In this document: positions 8,550-17,114 of the stretch, one piece after another
Layout: each line of letters starts with the position of its first letter
Position numbering within the stretch: position 1 is the first letter of the stretch
Assembly: GCA_023398375.1 (NCBI GenBank)
Contig: JAEWSH010000133.1
Span: 124,001-188,000 of the forward strand
Direction: 5' to 3'
Length of the DNA stretch: 64,000 nt
Origin: Bacillota bacterium
Lineage (GTDB): Bacteria > Bacillota > Clostridia > Lachnospirales > Lachnospiraceae
Position numbers and translations under genes: made by a program
The notes under the pieces: generated by a model
Seen by the model: only the letters and a program-made list of their open reading frames with translations
What the model was told of the DNA's origin: nothing
The model's database searches: none

Positions 8550-9740
8550 ATGCTTGCAGAAAATTATAGAGAGATGTTAAATGCAAAATCAGTGATCAGG
8601 GAACTGTTTACGTATGCAACAGAACGTGGGAAAGAAATCGGGTATGAAAATGTCTTTGATTATAGCCTTGGGAATCCATCTGTAGAGCCGCCCAAAGCTT
8701 TTACGGAATCGATGATAGAATTACTGCAGAAGGAAGATCCTATGAAGCTGCATGGATATAGTCCTACGCTTGGAATCCCTTCTGTACTAGAGTCAATTGC
8801 GAATTCACTGAGAAGAAGATTTGATATTCCCTATACAGCGAAACATATCTTTATGACAACAGGAGCAGCGGGTGCAATTGCACATGCCGTTCGTGCAGTT
8901 ACTGTACCGGGTGATGAGATGCTTACGTTTGCACCATTTTTCCCGGAATATAATCCATATATAAATCTGACAGGGGCATCCTTGAAAATCGTACCTCCGC
9001 ATGTAGAAGATTTTCAGATTAATTTTGATGTTTTTGAAGAGATGTTGAATGAGAAAACAATGGCAGTTCTTATCAATACACCAAATAATCCATCGGGTAC
9101 TGTGTATTCAACGGAAACAATAAAGAAACTGGCAAAACTGCTGATGGAAAAGTCAGAAGAGTTTGGACATGATATTTATATCATATCAGATGAACCTTAC
9201 AGGGAAATTATATTTGCAGATGTCGATGCACCATGTGTTTCCCAATATTATCCCAATACATTGGTTTGCTATTCTTTCAGTAAATCTTTATCCTTACCGG
9301 GAGAACGTATTGGGTATGTGGCTGCTAATCCTGCCTGTAAAAACGGAGAGACAATTATCAACATGTGTGGTCAGATATCCAGAGGGATCGGGCATAACTG
9401 TCCGCCTTCTATCATACAGCTGGCGGTTGCAAAAGTAATTGATAAAACTTCTGATTTGTCGGTATATGAAACAAATATGAACATACTATATAAAGAACTG
9501 ATAGAATTGGGATTTGAATGTGTAAAACCTGGCGGAACATTCTATCTCTTTCCCAAAGCTTTGGAAGAAGATGCAAAATTATTCAGTGAAAAAGCAAAAA
9601 AATATGATTTAATGCTTGTACCAGGTGATAGTTTTGGCTGTCCGGGATACTTCCGAATGGCATATTGCATTGATACAGAAAAAGTGGAACGTTCTCTTTC
9701 AGCCCTTCGCAGGTTTGTAAAAGAAACCTATGGAAGCTAA
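8550..9740 (+). CDS. PLP-dependent class I/II aminotransferase
   Basis: A 396-residue fold-type I aminotransferase. NPNNPSG-type motif (NTPNNPSGTVY), SDEPYREI, and the lysine motif CYSFSKSLSLPGERIGY that carries the PLP Schiff base are all present. The family (aspartate/tyrosine/aromatic aminotransferase-like) moves amino groups between amino and 2-oxo acids; the substrate cannot be told. I prefer ATG 8550 because GGAGGA (8534-8539) is 10 bp upstream; ATG 8541 is too close to it and TTG 8532 precedes it. It stands apart from the mannan operon behind the fold-back element and is probably unrelated in function. Confidence 0.88.
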   Translation: MLAENYREMLNAKSVIRELFTYATERGKEIGYENVFDYSLGNPSVEPPKAFTESMIELLQKEDPMKLHGYSPTLGIPSVLESIANSLRRRFDIPYTAKHIFMTTGAAGAIAHAVRAVTVPGDEMLTFAPFFPEYNPYINLTGASLKIVPPHVEDFQINFDVFEEMLNEKTMAVLINTPNNPSGTVYSTETIKKLAKLLMEKSEEFGHDIYIISDEPYREIIFADVDAPCVSQYYPNTLVCYSFSKSLSLPGERIGYVAANPACKNGETIINMCGQISRGIGHNCPPSIIQLAVAKVIDKTSDLSVYETNMNILYKELIELGFECVKPGGTFYLFPKALEEDAKLFSEKAKKYDLMLVPGDSFGCPGYFRMAYCIDTEKVERSLSALRRFVKETYGS

Positions 9741-9801
9741 AAATGGTTTGAAGAAAAAGCAGCGGATATTTCGTTTATAAAAAGGTAAGGAGTCATGAAA
9801 A

Positions 9802-10632
9802 ATGATTGAAATTTTAAAAGCAATAATATTTGGTATTGTAGAGGGTGTTACAGAATGGCTGCCGATTAGCAGTACCGGACATATGATTCTCTTGGATGAG
9901 TTCATAAAGCTTGATGTATCACCGGAATTCTGGAATTTATTTTTGGTCGTGATACAGTTAGGGGCAATTCTTGCCGTGGTATTGCTATTCTGGAATAAAA
10001 TCTGGCCATTCAGTAAAAAGGAACAGTATTTTATTAAAAAAGATACATTTGATTTATGGTTCAAGATATTAGTAGCCTGCGTTCCGGCAGCAATTGTAGC
10101 AATTCTTTTTGATGATCAGCTGGATGCATTGTTCTATAATTATTGGACGGTGGCAATTGTACTTATTGTGTTTGGTATCGCGTTTATCATTATTGAGAAT
10201 ATGAACAAGGGAAAAAAGCCATACATTAATAATCTGTCTGAGATTACCTATCAAACAGCAGTTATCATTGGTATATTTCAATTGATTGCAGCAGTCTTTC
10301 CGGGTACATCCCGCTCTGGAGCAACGATTGTTGGAGCATTGCTCATCGGCGTATCCAGAACTGTGGCAGCAGAATTCACGTTTTTCCTGGCTATTCCGGT
10401 AATGTTCGGAGCAAGCCTGCTGAAGGTCGCAAAATTTGTAACTGCTGGATATACGTGTACACCTACGGAAATAACGATTCTTATAGTAGGTATGGTCGTA
10501 GCATTTTTTGTATCAATAGTAGTCATTAAGTTTTTGCTGGGATATATCAAAAAGCATGATTTTAAAGTATTTGGCTGGTACCGGATCATACTGGGCATAT
10601 TAGTACTTTTGTATTTCCTGATAGCAGGATAG
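9802..10632 (+). CDS. uppP: Undecaprenyl-diphosphatase (BacA/UppP)
   Basis: A 276-residue polytopic membrane protein. The two family signatures are present: GIVEGVTEWLPISSTGHMIL near the N-terminus (glutamate and Ser/His motif) and FPGTSRSGATI in the middle (PGxSRSxxT phosphate-binding motif). UppP dephosphorylates undecaprenyl pyrophosphate to the monophosphate, recycling the lipid carrier for peptidoglycan and other surface polymers, and it confers bacitracin tolerance. It has about seven or eight hydrophobic segments. The gene is 61 bp after the aminotransferase and is followed by terminators, so it may share that transcript. Confidence 0.95.
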   Translation: MIEILKAIIFGIVEGVTEWLPISSTGHMILLDEFIKLDVSPEFWNLFLVVIQLGAILAVVLLFWNKIWPFSKKEQYFIKKDTFDLWFKILVACVPAAIVAILFDDQLDALFYNYWTVAIVLIVFGIAFIIIENMNKGKKPYINNLSEITYQTAVIIGIFQLIAAVFPGTSRSGATIVGALLIGVSRTVAAEFTFFLAIPVMFGASLLKVAKFVTAGYTCTPTEITILIVGMVVAFFVSIVVIKFLLGYIKKHDFKVFGWYRIILGILVLLYFLIAG

Positions 10633-10640
10633 ATATCAAT

Positions 10641-10672
10641 CAGCCGGATTTTTCGAAATCTGGTTGTTATTT
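10641..10672 (+). terminator. Rho-independent terminator after uppP
   Basis: Stem CAGCCGGATTT (10641-10651), TTCG loop, AAATCTGGTTG (10656-10666) with two G-U pairs, followed by a T-rich tail. It starts 8 bp after the uppP stop. Confidence 0.75.
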
Positions 10673-10699
10673 ATTATAAATACAGCGCTCTATCAACAA

Positions 10700-10745
10700 A
10701 GCAAAAGCAGTGAATGGATAATCCATTTGCTGCTTTTGCTTTTAT
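10700..10745. terminator. Second strong terminator hairpin
   Basis: AGCAAAAGCAG pairs perfectly with CTGCTTTTGCT (10700-10710 and 10730-10740), extended inward by GAATGGA/TCCATTT around a TAA loop and followed by TTTTA. A third small hairpin, GAATCGG-GTTG-CCGATTC (10760-10777), is followed by ATCTTGTTTTT. Together they isolate uppP from pstS. Confidence 0.8.
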
Positions 10746-10793
10746 AATTCATGACAAGTGAATCGGGTTGCCGATTCATCTTGTTTTTGTTGT

Positions 10794-10833
10794 TTAACAT
10801 AGAGTTTACAAAATGGAAACGTAAAAGTGATAT
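10794..10833 (+). promoter_or_regulatory. PhoP-box pair and promoter of pstS
   Basis: TTAACA (10794-10799) and TTTACA (10805-10810) are direct repeats 11 bp apart, matching the TT(A/T/C)ACA-N5 PhoP box of Bacillus. The second repeat can also be the -35, 17 bp before a weak -10 TGATAT (10828-10833). This predicts activation by PhoPR under phosphate limitation. Confidence 0.7.
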
Positions 10834-10923
10834 TTTCTTATATTAGAATATTGTATCCTATGGTTGTCAATAAGATAGAAAAAAGTTCTGAATATTTAGA
10901 AGGAAAAGAAAGAGGAGAATATT

Positions 10924-11865
10924 ATGAAAAACAGAATGACAAAAGTATTAGCATTACTTGCAGCTACAACTTTAGCAATGGGAAGTCTGGCAGGATGCGG
11001 AAGCAAGGCTGCAGAACCAGCAGCAGCACCAGCAGAAACATCAAATGATGAGGCAGCAGAAGCACCAGCAGAGGTACAACCGGCAGATACAGCAGATACA
11101 ACAGACACAGCAGATACAGGTTCTGATTTGGAAGGAAGCATCTCGATGGCTGGCTCCACGTCAATGGAAAAATTGGCAAATGCGGTTGCAGAAAGCTTTA
11201 TGGCAAAATATCCGAACGTTACCGTTACAGCAGAATTCACTGGATCTTCAGCAGGTGTGGAATCGTTATTGGCTGGCAGCGTAGATATTGGTAACTCATC
11301 AAGAAATCTCAAAGATACAGAAGTAGAAGCAGGAGCCGTAGAAAATATTGTAGCAATTGATGGTATTGCAGTTGTAACAGATCCTGCAAATAAAGTAACA
11401 AATCTTACAAAAGACCAATTGATCAGTATATACAAAGGTGAGACAAAAAACTGGAAAGACCTTGGCGGAGAAGATGCGGCAATTGTAGTAATAGGCAGAG
11501 AAGCTGGTTCCGGAACAAGAGGTGCTTTTGAAGAATTATTAGAAATCAAAGATGAATGTGCCTATGCAAATGAACTTGACAGTACCGGAGCAGTCATGGC
11601 AAAAGTTGCATCTACACCGGGAGCAATCGGTTATGTATCTTTGGACATTGTGGATGATACAGTCTCTGCTTTGACGCTGGACGATGTTGAGCCGACGGAA
11701 GAGAATATCAAAGCTGACAAATATTTTCTCAGCAGACCATTTGTAATGGCAACTAAGGGTGAAATTGCAGAACAGAGCGAAGCAGTACAAGCATTGTTTG
11801 ACTATCTTCAATCTGATGAAGGAAAAGAATTGATCAAAGGTGTTGGTTTAATCACAGTAGACTAA
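10924..11865 (+). CDS. pstS: Phosphate ABC transporter substrate-binding lipoprotein PstS
   Basis: A 313-residue secreted lipoprotein: Lys/Arg N-terminus, hydrophobic core, lipobox LAGC with C25 as the lipidated residue. Residues 26-70 are an Ala/Glu/Thr/Asp-rich low-complexity tether. The mature domain has the PstS phosphate-binding motifs GSTSMEKL, IGNSSRNLKD and REAGSGTRGAFEE. It captures orthophosphate at the outer face of the membrane and hands it to PstCA. It is the first gene of pstSCAB-phoU, with GAGGAG just before ATG and PhoP boxes upstream. Confidence 0.97.
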   Translation: MKNRMTKVLALLAATTLAMGSLAGCGSKAAEPAAAPAETSNDEAAEAPAEVQPADTADTTDTADTGSDLEGSISMAGSTSMEKLANAVAESFMAKYPNVTVTAEFTGSSAGVESLLAGSVDIGNSSRNLKDTEVEAGAVENIVAIDGIAVVTDPANKVTNLTKDQLISIYKGETKNWKDLGGEDAAIVVIGREAGSGTRGAFEELLEIKDECAYANELDSTGAVMAKVASTPGAIGYVSLDIVDDTVSALTLDDVEPTEENIKADKYFLSRPFVMATKGEIAEQSEAVQALFDYLQSDEGKELIKGVGLITVD

Positions 11866-11877
11866 TAGGAAGAAAAT

Positions 11878-12822
11878 ATGACGACTAATAATAAGAATTC
11901 ATTTTCGATTATAGGAAGCCATAGAACAAAATCAACAGTAGAGAAGGTTGCACATATTATATTTACAATATGTGCCTTCTTTGCAGTTTTGGCTGTCTTA
12001 TCAATTACAATTTATATGTTCATAAACGGAACACCGGCATTGGCGAAAGTAGGTATCCGTGATATTTTATTTGAAAGTGTTTGGAAACCGACAGCAAAGG
12101 TTCCGATGTTCGGTATTCTTTATGTAATCATAACTTCTATTGTAGGAACATTTCTGGCCATTCTGATAGGCGTGCCGATAGGGGTAATGACAGCTGTATT
12201 TCTGGCAGAAGTAGCGCCTAAGAGAATTGCGGGAATCGTAAAGCCGGCTGTTGAATTGCTGGCAGGTATTCCGTCTGTTATCTATGGTCTGCTTGGTATT
12301 CTGATATTAAATCCGTTGATGTATCGCCTTGAAACATATATCTTTAAGGGTTCTGAAACCCATCAATTCACGGGCGGTGCGAATCTGATATCAGCAGTCA
12401 TCGTGCTGGCAATCATGATATTACCAACTGTGATCAATATCAGCGAATCTGCGATCAAAGCAGTACCCGAACATTTGAAGGCAGCTTCTCTGGCACTGGG
12501 TGCTTCTCATATACAGACGATTTTTAAGGTAATGATACCGGCAGCTAAATCCGGAATTGTTACGGCCATTGTGCTTGGAGTGGGTAGGGCGATCGGAGAG
12601 GCTATGGCAATCAGTCTTGTATCAGGAAGCTCAGTCAATATGCCGTTACCGTTCAATTCAGTACGCTTCCTTACGACAGCAATCGTAAGCGAGATGGGAT
12701 ATGCCTCTGATCTGCACAGGCAGGTACTGTTTACAATTGGACTGGTACTATTTGTATTCATTATGGTAATTAATATTACATTGAATACAGTGCTGAAGAA
12801 AGGGGGAGAAGAATATGAATAG
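11878..12822 (+). CDS. pstC: Phosphate ABC transporter permease PstC
   Basis: A 314-residue inner-membrane permease with six predicted segments. The EAA-type loop is around EHLKAASLALGASHIQTIFKV, and GRAIGEAMA is characteristic of PstC/PstA. It forms the translocation channel for phosphate with PstA. The start ATG 11878 follows AGGAAG and is 12 bp after pstS; the end overlaps pstA by 8 bp, indicating translational coupling. A cytoplasmic N-terminal stretch of about 25 residues precedes the first membrane segment. Confidence 0.96.
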   Translation: MTTNNKNSFSIIGSHRTKSTVEKVAHIIFTICAFFAVLAVLSITIYMFINGTPALAKVGIRDILFESVWKPTAKVPMFGILYVIITSIVGTFLAILIGVPIGVMTAVFLAEVAPKRIAGIVKPAVELLAGIPSVIYGLLGILILNPLMYRLETYIFKGSETHQFTGGANLISAVIVLAIMILPTVINISESAIKAVPEHLKAASLALGASHIQTIFKVMIPAAKSGIVTAIVLGVGRAIGEAMAISLVSGSSVNMPLPFNSVRFLTTAIVSEMGYASDLHRQVLFTIGLVLFVFIMVINITLNTVLKKGGEEYE

Positions 12823-13687
12823 AAGTATTATGGGAAAAAAGACACGCGTGTCAGATTATATTCTTTTCAGCCTGATCTATGCGAGCGCAGCAATGTCCAT
12901 ATTATTGTTGGTCTGCATTATGGGATATGTTTTTATAAAAGGCATAGGTACGATTAACTGGAAATTTCTCACAACTGTACCCAGTACAATCAAAGGAACT
13001 TTTGGTATTGCAGGGAATATTGTGAATACACTCTATATTGTAATGATTACATTGCTGATTGCAACACCTTTAGGAGTTGGAGCGGCGATTTACTTAAATG
13101 AATATGCCAAGCCGGGTAAAATTGTAAATATGATTGAATTTACAACAGAAGTATTATCCGGGATTCCATCTATTATTTTTGGCTTGTTTGGAATGGTGTT
13201 TTTTGGAACCACTTGTGGATTTGGATATTCTCTTTTAACAGGTGCATTTACATTAACAATCATGGTATTGCCCCTTATTACCAGAAATACGCAGGAAGCT
13301 TTGAAGACAGTTCCGGCAACTTACAGAAGCGGAGCATTAGGAATGGGTGCTACCAAATGGTATATGATACGAACCATTCTACTGCCTTCCGCCATGCCTG
13401 GTATTATTACCGGAGTGATACTTGCAGTCGGTAGAATTGTTGGAGAATCAGCGGCCCTTTTATTTACAGCGGGAAGCGGTTATTTATTACCAAAAGCAGG
13501 AATGGGATTGATTAGAAAGATTGCGGAGTCGGGTGGAACACTTACGATACAATTGTATTTATGCATGTCAAAGGCACAATATGGTGAAGCATTCGGAATA
13601 GCACTTGTATTATTAGTCATTGTGTTAGGTATTAATATGCTGACAAAGTATTTATCCAGGCATTTTGATGTTAATCGCAAGGCATAA
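12815..13687 (+). CDS. pstA: Phosphate ABC transporter permease PstA
   Basis: A 290-residue membrane protein with PstA hallmarks: LSGIPSIIFGLFG in the second third, the coupling loop VPATYRSGALGMGATKWYMI, and GRIVGESAALLFTAG. It pairs with PstC to form the phosphate channel. The start at 12815 lies within the pstC 3' end behind GGGGGAGAAG. A 61-bp gap to pstB contains a small GC hairpin (GCGGC-TGAG-GCCGC, 13721-13734) that may protect the upstream mRNA or tune pstB. Confidence 0.96.
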   Translation: MNRSIMGKKTRVSDYILFSLIYASAAMSILLLVCIMGYVFIKGIGTINWKFLTTVPSTIKGTFGIAGNIVNTLYIVMITLLIATPLGVGAAIYLNEYAKPGKIVNMIEFTTEVLSGIPSIIFGLFGMVFFGTTCGFGYSLLTGAFTLTIMVLPLITRNTQEALKTVPATYRSGALGMGATKWYMIRTILLPSAMPGIITGVILAVGRIVGESAALLFTAGSGYLLPKAGMGLIRKIAESGGTLTIQLYLCMSKAQYGEAFGIALVLLVIVLGINMLTKYLSRHFDVNRKA

Positions 13688-13748
13688 TATATAAAAATAT
13701 CTGATATCTATAATAGGTACGCGGCTGAGGCCGCAGTTAGGAGTAAAC

Positions 13749-14513
13749 GTGGGATCCCAAAATACTAAAATTAAAACAGAAAAATTGAATTTATATTATG
13801 GACAAAATCATGCACTGAAAGATATTGATATGCAGATTGAGAAAAAAGCGATCACTGCTTTTATTGGACCAAGCGGATGCGGAAAATCAACTTTTTTGAA
13901 GACTTTAAATAGAATGAATGACCTGATAGACAGCGTTCGCATTGAAGGAAGTGTTTATATAGATGAAGAAGATATTTACAATCCGAAAGTGGATACTACC
14001 TTGTTAAGAAAAAAGGTGGGCATGGTATTTCAACAGCCGAATCCCTTTCCAATGAGCATTTATGATAATGTTGCATATGGTCCTAGAATTCATGGAATTC
14101 GCACTAAGAGTAAATTAGATCAGATCGTGGAAGAAAGTTTACGCGGTGCTGCAATTTTTGATGAGGTGAAGGACAGATTAAAAAAGTCTGCGCTGGGGCT
14201 CTCGGGAGGGCAGCAGCAGAGGCTCTGTATTGCCAGAGCATTGGCAGTAGAACCGGAGATTCTTCTTATGGATGAACCGACTTCTGCACTAGATCCGATC
14301 TCAACACTTAAGATAGAAGATCTTATGGTGGACTTAAAAGAAAAATATACAGTAGCAGTTGTAACACATAATATGCAGCAGGCAGCGCGTGTCTCTGATT
14401 ACACAGCGTTTTTCCTGGTTGGGGAAGTGGTAGAATTCAACGCTACAAACAATATTTTTACAAGACCACAGGATAAACGTACAGAAGATTATATTACAGG
14501 ACGTTTTGGTTGA
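13749..14513 (+). CDS. pstB: Phosphate ABC transporter ATP-binding protein PstB
   Basis: A 254-residue ABC ATPase that begins with GTG behind TTAGGAG. Walker A GPSGCGKST, Q-loop VFQQPNPFPMSIYDNVAYG, signature LSGGQQQRL, Walker B ILLMDEPTSALDP and switch His in VVTHNMQQA are all intact. The NPFPMSIYDN stretch is typical of PstB among ABC ATPases. It energises phosphate import on the cytoplasmic face of PstCA. The last codons overlap the upstream sequence of phoU, and the genes are plainly co-transcribed. Confidence 0.97.
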   Translation: MGSQNTKIKTEKLNLYYGQNHALKDIDMQIEKKAITAFIGPSGCGKSTFLKTLNRMNDLIDSVRIEGSVYIDEEDIYNPKVDTTLLRKKVGMVFQQPNPFPMSIYDNVAYGPRIHGIRTKSKLDQIVEESLRGAAIFDEVKDRLKKSALGLSGGQQQRLCIARALAVEPEILLMDEPTSALDPISTLKIEDLMVDLKEKYTVAVVTHNMQQAARVSDYTAFFLVGEVVEFNATNNIFTRPQDKRTEDYITGRFG

Positions 14514-14530
14514 TAATAAGGAGGGGAAAA

Positions 14531-15211
14531 ATGACAACTAGAGTTAATTTTGAACACGAACTCGATAAACTAAAAAATAGTCTGAAAGAGATGGGCTATG
14601 ACGTAGAATTATCAATTGACCGTTTGTTTGAGGCGATTGAGAATCTTGACGAAGAATTAACAGAAGTTATTATAAAAAATGAGAGAATTATCAATGATAT
14701 GGAGCGAAGTATAGAAGCACAGTGTCTGTCGCTTATTACCAGACAGCAGCCGATTGCTGGAGATCTGCGCTTAATTTCTTCCGCATTGAAAGTAGTAACT
14801 GATATTGAAAGAATCGGCGATCACGCAGTTGATATCGCAGAATTGATTCTGCGTTGGAAACAAAAGAACTTATTGGAATATTCAGCACATATTGCCCCGA
14901 TGATTGAAGCATCTAAGGAAATGGTGCATAACGCAGTAGAATGCTTTACACAGAATGATATGGAGCGCGCTAAAGAAGTAATTGAGAGTGATGATATTGT
15001 CGATGACTTATTTAATAAAGTTAAATTTGATGTCATTCATTCCCTTCAGGAAGAAGACAATACAGAAGCAGGGCATATGGATGCAGATATTTGTATTGAT
15101 GTTATGATGATCGCCAAATATCTGGAAAAAATTGGTGATCATGCAGTCAATATTGCAGAATGGGAAATTTTCAGGGAAACGGGCTCCATCCAAAATGTAA
15201 GATTATTATAA
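14531..15211 (+). CDS. phoU: Phosphate signalling regulator PhoU
   Basis: A 226-residue all-helical protein with two PhoU repeats, each containing the E/DxxxD-type metal motif (DIERIGDHAVDIAEL and YLEKIGDHAVNIAEW). PhoU links the state of the Pst transporter to the PhoR kinase, repressing the response when phosphate is plentiful. I choose ATG 14531 behind GGAGGGG; an in-frame TTG at 14510 overlaps pstB and would be weaker. It is the last gene of the pst operon; no clear intrinsic terminator is visible after it. Confidence 0.95.
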   Translation: MTTRVNFEHELDKLKNSLKEMGYDVELSIDRLFEAIENLDEELTEVIIKNERIINDMERSIEAQCLSLITRQQPIAGDLRLISSALKVVTDIERIGDHAVDIAELILRWKQKNLLEYSAHIAPMIEASKEMVHNAVECFTQNDMERAKEVIESDDIVDDLFNKVKFDVIHSLQEEDNTEAGHMDADICIDVMMIAKYLEKIGDHAVNIAEWEIFRETGSIQNVRLL

Positions 15212-15275
15212 AAAAGTCATATTATGGGCATTTTATGTAAATATAACGGTTATTTTATACGACTATGTAAAAAAA

Positions 15276-15337
15276 TTTACATAGATTTTACATAACGTTC
15301 AGACTAACTTTACAGAGGCTTGTTACAATGCTATAGT
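15276..15337 (+). promoter_or_regulatory. Four tandem PhoP boxes and the nptA promoter
   Basis: TTTACA (15276), TTTACA (15287), TTCAGA (15298) and TTTACA (15309) follow at exact 11-bp steps, a full PhoP-type array. The last TTTACA also serves as a -35, separated by 17 bp from the -10 TATAGT (15332-15337). This is the clearest regulatory site in the window and places nptA-phoP-phoR under PhoP control. Confidence 0.88.
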
Positions 15338-15341
15338 AACA

Positions 15342-15380
15342 GGTCTTTTGTCCATGTGTATTTTTTGTCATGGAAAGACC
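15342..15380 (+). other. 5'-UTR hairpin of nptA
   Basis: GGTCTTT (15342-15348) and CCATG (15352-15356) pair with CATGG and AAAGACC (15369-15380) around a 12-nt loop, with a 3-nt bulge. It would form at the very 5' end of the transcript from the -10 at 15332 and may stabilise the mRNA. No U-tail, so it is not a terminator. Confidence 0.55.
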
Positions 15381-15430
15381 AAAAATATAGGTAGATAGTT
15401 AGGAAAGTTATTTATGGAGGAAAAAATAAG

Positions 15431-17092
15431 ATGACCAAAGACGATTTAGAAATGATTTTTCATTTTATCGGAGGCCTTGGATTGTTTTTATATGGCATGC
15501 ATGTCATGGCGGATGGTCTGCAAAAATCGGCAGGAAGTAAATTAAAGAGCTTAATGGGTTTTCTAACAAAGAATCGATTTATTGCGGTTGTCGTGGGTGC
15601 ACTTATTACTGCGATTATCCAAAGTAGTTCTGCTACTACGGTTATGGTAGTAGGATTTGTAAATGCGGGAATGCTGACACTGGCACAGGCAGTAGGCGTT
15701 ATCATGGGAGCTAATATTGGTACTACAATTACCGCATGGATCGTATCCATGAGTGATTGGGGGAGTGTGTTCAAACCGGAATTCTTTGCACCCGTAATAG
15801 TAGGCTTTGGTGCTTTTTTAATGCTGTTCAGTCAGAAAGAAAGTAAGAAGAAAGCAGGAGAAATCCTGGTAGGCTTTGGCGCACTATTTATCGGGCTTAC
15901 ATATATGTCGGATGCTATCAAACCTTACAGAGATGCACAGATTTTTGTAGATGGGTTTACTGTACTAGGTAAAAATCCTATTTTCGCTGTTTTGGTTGGA
16001 GCCGGAGTTACTGCTGTTATCCAAAGCTCTTCTGCTTCAGTTGGTATCTTACAAACATTGGCACTGAATGGTGTGGTAAACTGGCAATCAGCGATATTTA
16101 TTACATTGGGACAGAATATTGGAACTTGTGTAACAGCTTTGATTTCCAGCGCAGGAACAAGTAAGAATGGAAAGAGAGCTTCAATTATCCACTTATTATT
16201 CAATGTGATCGGAGCAGTTGTTTTTGGTATTGTTATGTTCATTCTTTTTAGGCTGAATCAGTCGTGGGCGGCCGCAAAAATCTCTGCATTACAGATATCT
16301 GTATTCCATACAGTATTTAATATCACAAATACGATAATTCTTTTCCCGTTTGCAAATCAGCTGGTCAAAATGTCGGAAGTCATCATCAGAGATGATAAAG
16401 ATGCGGAAGAAGTAGTAGAAGATATTCCGGCAGAAGTAATGAGGCGTTTAGACAGAAGAATCCTTGCCAATCCGTCCTTTGCGATTGAGACGGCAATTAA
16501 GGAAGTCTCTTATATGGGAAGCATTGCGCTTGCAAATGCGAAGCTGGCAATTGAGGCGGTACAGTCCGGGGACAAAGCAATGGCAGAGGAAGTCTATCAA
16601 AAAGAAGAAGTCATTAATAAGCTTGAGAAGATGCTTACGGCATTTTTGGTTGAAGTGGATAATTTGTCACTGACGGAAAAACAACATTTTATGATCAAGA
16701 ATTTATTTTATACAATCAGTGATTTAGAACGTGTAGGAGATCACAGTGAGAATATAGCGGAACTTGCAGATACCAGAAGAAGAGATAAAATATCATTTTC
16801 AAAGAAGGGAATCACTGATCTGGAAGATATAGCGACAGAAACGATCAGTGCATTAGAATGGGCAGTTACAGCAAGGCGCGATGGTAATAAAGTAGCAAGC
16901 CAGCATGTAGAAGAATTTGAAGAAAGAGTCGATACCATGGAAATGGAAATGAGGGAAAGGCACATTCAACGCCTTTCTAAAGGAAAATGTGAACCGGAAA
17001 GCGGTGTTATTTTCTTGGATATCCTAAGTAATTTGGAGAGAATCTCAGATCATGCCTGCAATATTGCCGGTTATGTGGCTGCCGAAAAGTAG
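15431..17092 (+). CDS. nptA: Na/phosphate cotransporter NptA with C-terminal PhoU-like domain
   Basis: A 553-residue protein of the Na/Pi-cotransporter II (PNaS) family. The inverted transporter repeats carry the signatures AIIQSSSATTVMVVG (about 61-75) and AVIQSSSASVGILQT (about 197-211). Residues 1-320 are membrane-spanning; residues about 345-553 are a helical PhoU-like domain with LERVGDHSENIAEL and LERISDHACNIAGY. It provides ATP-independent phosphate uptake, gated or sensed by its PhoU part. ATG 15431 follows GGAGG. It is separated from phoU by a PhoP-box promoter and leads directly into phoP, giving a second Pho transcription unit. Confidence 0.94.
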   Translation: MTKDDLEMIFHFIGGLGLFLYGMHVMADGLQKSAGSKLKSLMGFLTKNRFIAVVVGALITAIIQSSSATTVMVVGFVNAGMLTLAQAVGVIMGANIGTTITAWIVSMSDWGSVFKPEFFAPVIVGFGAFLMLFSQKESKKKAGEILVGFGALFIGLTYMSDAIKPYRDAQIFVDGFTVLGKNPIFAVLVGAGVTAVIQSSSASVGILQTLALNGVVNWQSAIFITLGQNIGTCVTALISSAGTSKNGKRASIIHLLFNVIGAVVFGIVMFILFRLNQSWAAAKISALQISVFHTVFNITNTIILFPFANQLVKMSEVIIRDDKDAEEVVEDIPAEVMRRLDRRILANPSFAIETAIKEVSYMGSIALANAKLAIEAVQSGDKAMAEEVYQKEEVINKLEKMLTAFLVEVDNLSLTEKQHFMIKNLFYTISDLERVGDHSENIAELADTRRRDKISFSKKGITDLEDIATETISALEWAVTARRDGNKVASQHVEEFEERVDTMEMEMRERHIQRLSKGKCEPESGVIFLDILSNLERISDHACNIAGYVAAEK

Positions 17093-17114
17093 TGTGAAGG
17101 AAGGAGCGGTATGT

